Translations under genes and position numbers: made by a program
DNA from: Glandiceps talaboti
Lineage: Eukaryota > Hemichordata > Enteropneusta > Spengelidae
Direction: 5' to 3'
Assembly: GCF_964340395.1 (NCBI RefSeq)
Contig: NC_135560.1
Span: 10,756,598 to 10,820,597, forward strand
DNA: 64,000 nucleotides
Shown: piece by piece, positions 63,016 to 64,000 of the stretch
Layout of the letters: the number at the start of each line of letters is the position of its first letter
How positions within the stretch are numbered: position 1 is the stretch's first letter
Notes under the pieces: generated by a model
What the model was told of the DNA's origin: nothing
Databases searched by the model: none
What the model saw: only the letters and a program-made list of their open reading frames with translations

Positions 63016-64000
63016 GACACTAAAGTAATGACTAATTAAAAAAAAAATTTGCACTGCTACTCCATTTGAAAAAAAAAATGATGCAGGACTGACAGTAGAA
63101 AGAAAAAATTGCTGTCACTCTGACTGGAAAAAAAATTGCTCCCGTACCTACTTCCTCCATACCCCCCCCCCCCGAAATCAAATGGTTCTCCCCTAAGTAG
63201 CCGTTTCGTCAAGCTGGTACACTGATCGTTGAGTTGTAAGGTTGAGTCGTAGTCTATCAGCTAGCCCTCGGATGTTCTTCCGATAAAATACGACACACAG
63301 CCGATCAACGCTATCGAGGATGGCAGGCCCTCACATGCGAACTTCGTTCGCTTATAGTTATAGCATCGAAAGAAAGCCCGAACGTCTAGCAGCAAGACTA
63401 GGTTGAGTCGCAGCATTCGTCAGTCTAATTCAGACATATACAGAAAAATAAATAATTTTTTTCTTCAAAATTTTGAATGAAAACGTCATTTACGTTACGA
63501 AATTTCGAGCTATGAATAACTGAATACATTCACCGCTTGCGTCTCGATGTTTATGTCCTGATGCCACGAGTTGCGGAACATCGTGATTTCTCAACTCAAC
63601 TTGACCATTGACGAATGTTACTGTACCGAAAACATAAAACAGTAGTTTATTCTTTTAGAACATGTAACACAAATACCCATTTATCGACGACATAAAAGTC
63701 AAAACCGTACTTCCACAACCCGGAAATTCAACTGCACTTCCCTAGGCCGTAGTATTGCCATGCCTGAGTTTCTAGTAGTAGTAGTACGTCGACTCGTGCG
63801 CCGAACTTGTAACAATTTCTATTCGTGGTTGATGATGCTTTGATACTCGCTACAATGTTACGATAATCTTGTTAACAGACCCACTGTTACCCCTGGCCAG
63901 GACTGTTACAATATCATGTCCCTGAAATGACGACTGGGAGATGGAGTAGCAATATACGCAAGATCGAAACAAACACTGCGGTGCCCATTCAACTACGCAT
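63016..64000. other. Right edge, no recognised gene
   Basis: This should be intron of the UBL7-like gene or its upstream part, but I cannot read an exon. Sequence from about 63180 is richer in CpG than the rest. A C-run lies at 63161-63174 and a short palindrome GCGAACTTCGTTCGC at 63338-63352. Confidence 0.4.

Overview
This is a piece of an animal nuclear genome. It is AT-rich, has introns with canonical GT-AG ends and is full of microsatellites, MITEs, a tRNA-derived SINE and LINE debris. Four protein-coding genes can be read: DUOXA (minus strand), DUOX (plus strand), GPN1 (minus strand) and the last exon of a UBL7-like gene (minus strand). The repeat types and the single DUOX next to a single DUOXA suggest a marine invertebrate. 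A hemichordate or cephalochordate is my best guess, but the species is not decided by anything I can see.

Layout. 1-2049: region downstream of DUOXA, probably its 3' UTR. 2050-22357: DUOXA in nine coding exons, with a 14.3 kb first coding intron (7909-22174) full of transposon remnants and simple repeats. 22377-24095: short divergent intergenic region. 24096-56027: DUOX in 31 coding exons (1590 aa). 56028-about 59270: likely DUOX 3' UTR, followed by a 35-bp minisatellite (59276-59930). 60571-61737: GPN1 as one uninterrupted ORF. 62644-62766: last exon of a UBL7-like ubiquitin-associated protein, which continues off the right edge.

How the genes work together. DUOX makes extracellular hydrogen peroxide from cytosolic NADPH through FAD and two hemes, gated by two EF-hands. 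DUOXA is the membrane partner needed for DUOX maturation and surface delivery. The two genes are head-to-head with 1.74 kb between their ATGs, the arrangement known for vertebrate DUOX/DUOXA pairs, so a shared bidirectional promoter is likely. GPN1 (RNA polymerase II assembly GTPase) and UBL7 are unrelated housekeeping neighbours, convergent with DUOX.

Most interesting points: an in-frame DUOXA exon whose acceptor abuts a CT tract of about 240 nt; an inverted copy of the start of DUOXA exon 9 inside intron 3; a degenerate copy of the end of DUOX exon 27 inside intron 26; several small MITE families with readable termini; a 114-bp tandem repeat carrying a GC/CACCC-type box plus an octamer, also found upstream of GPN1; and an intronless GPN1.
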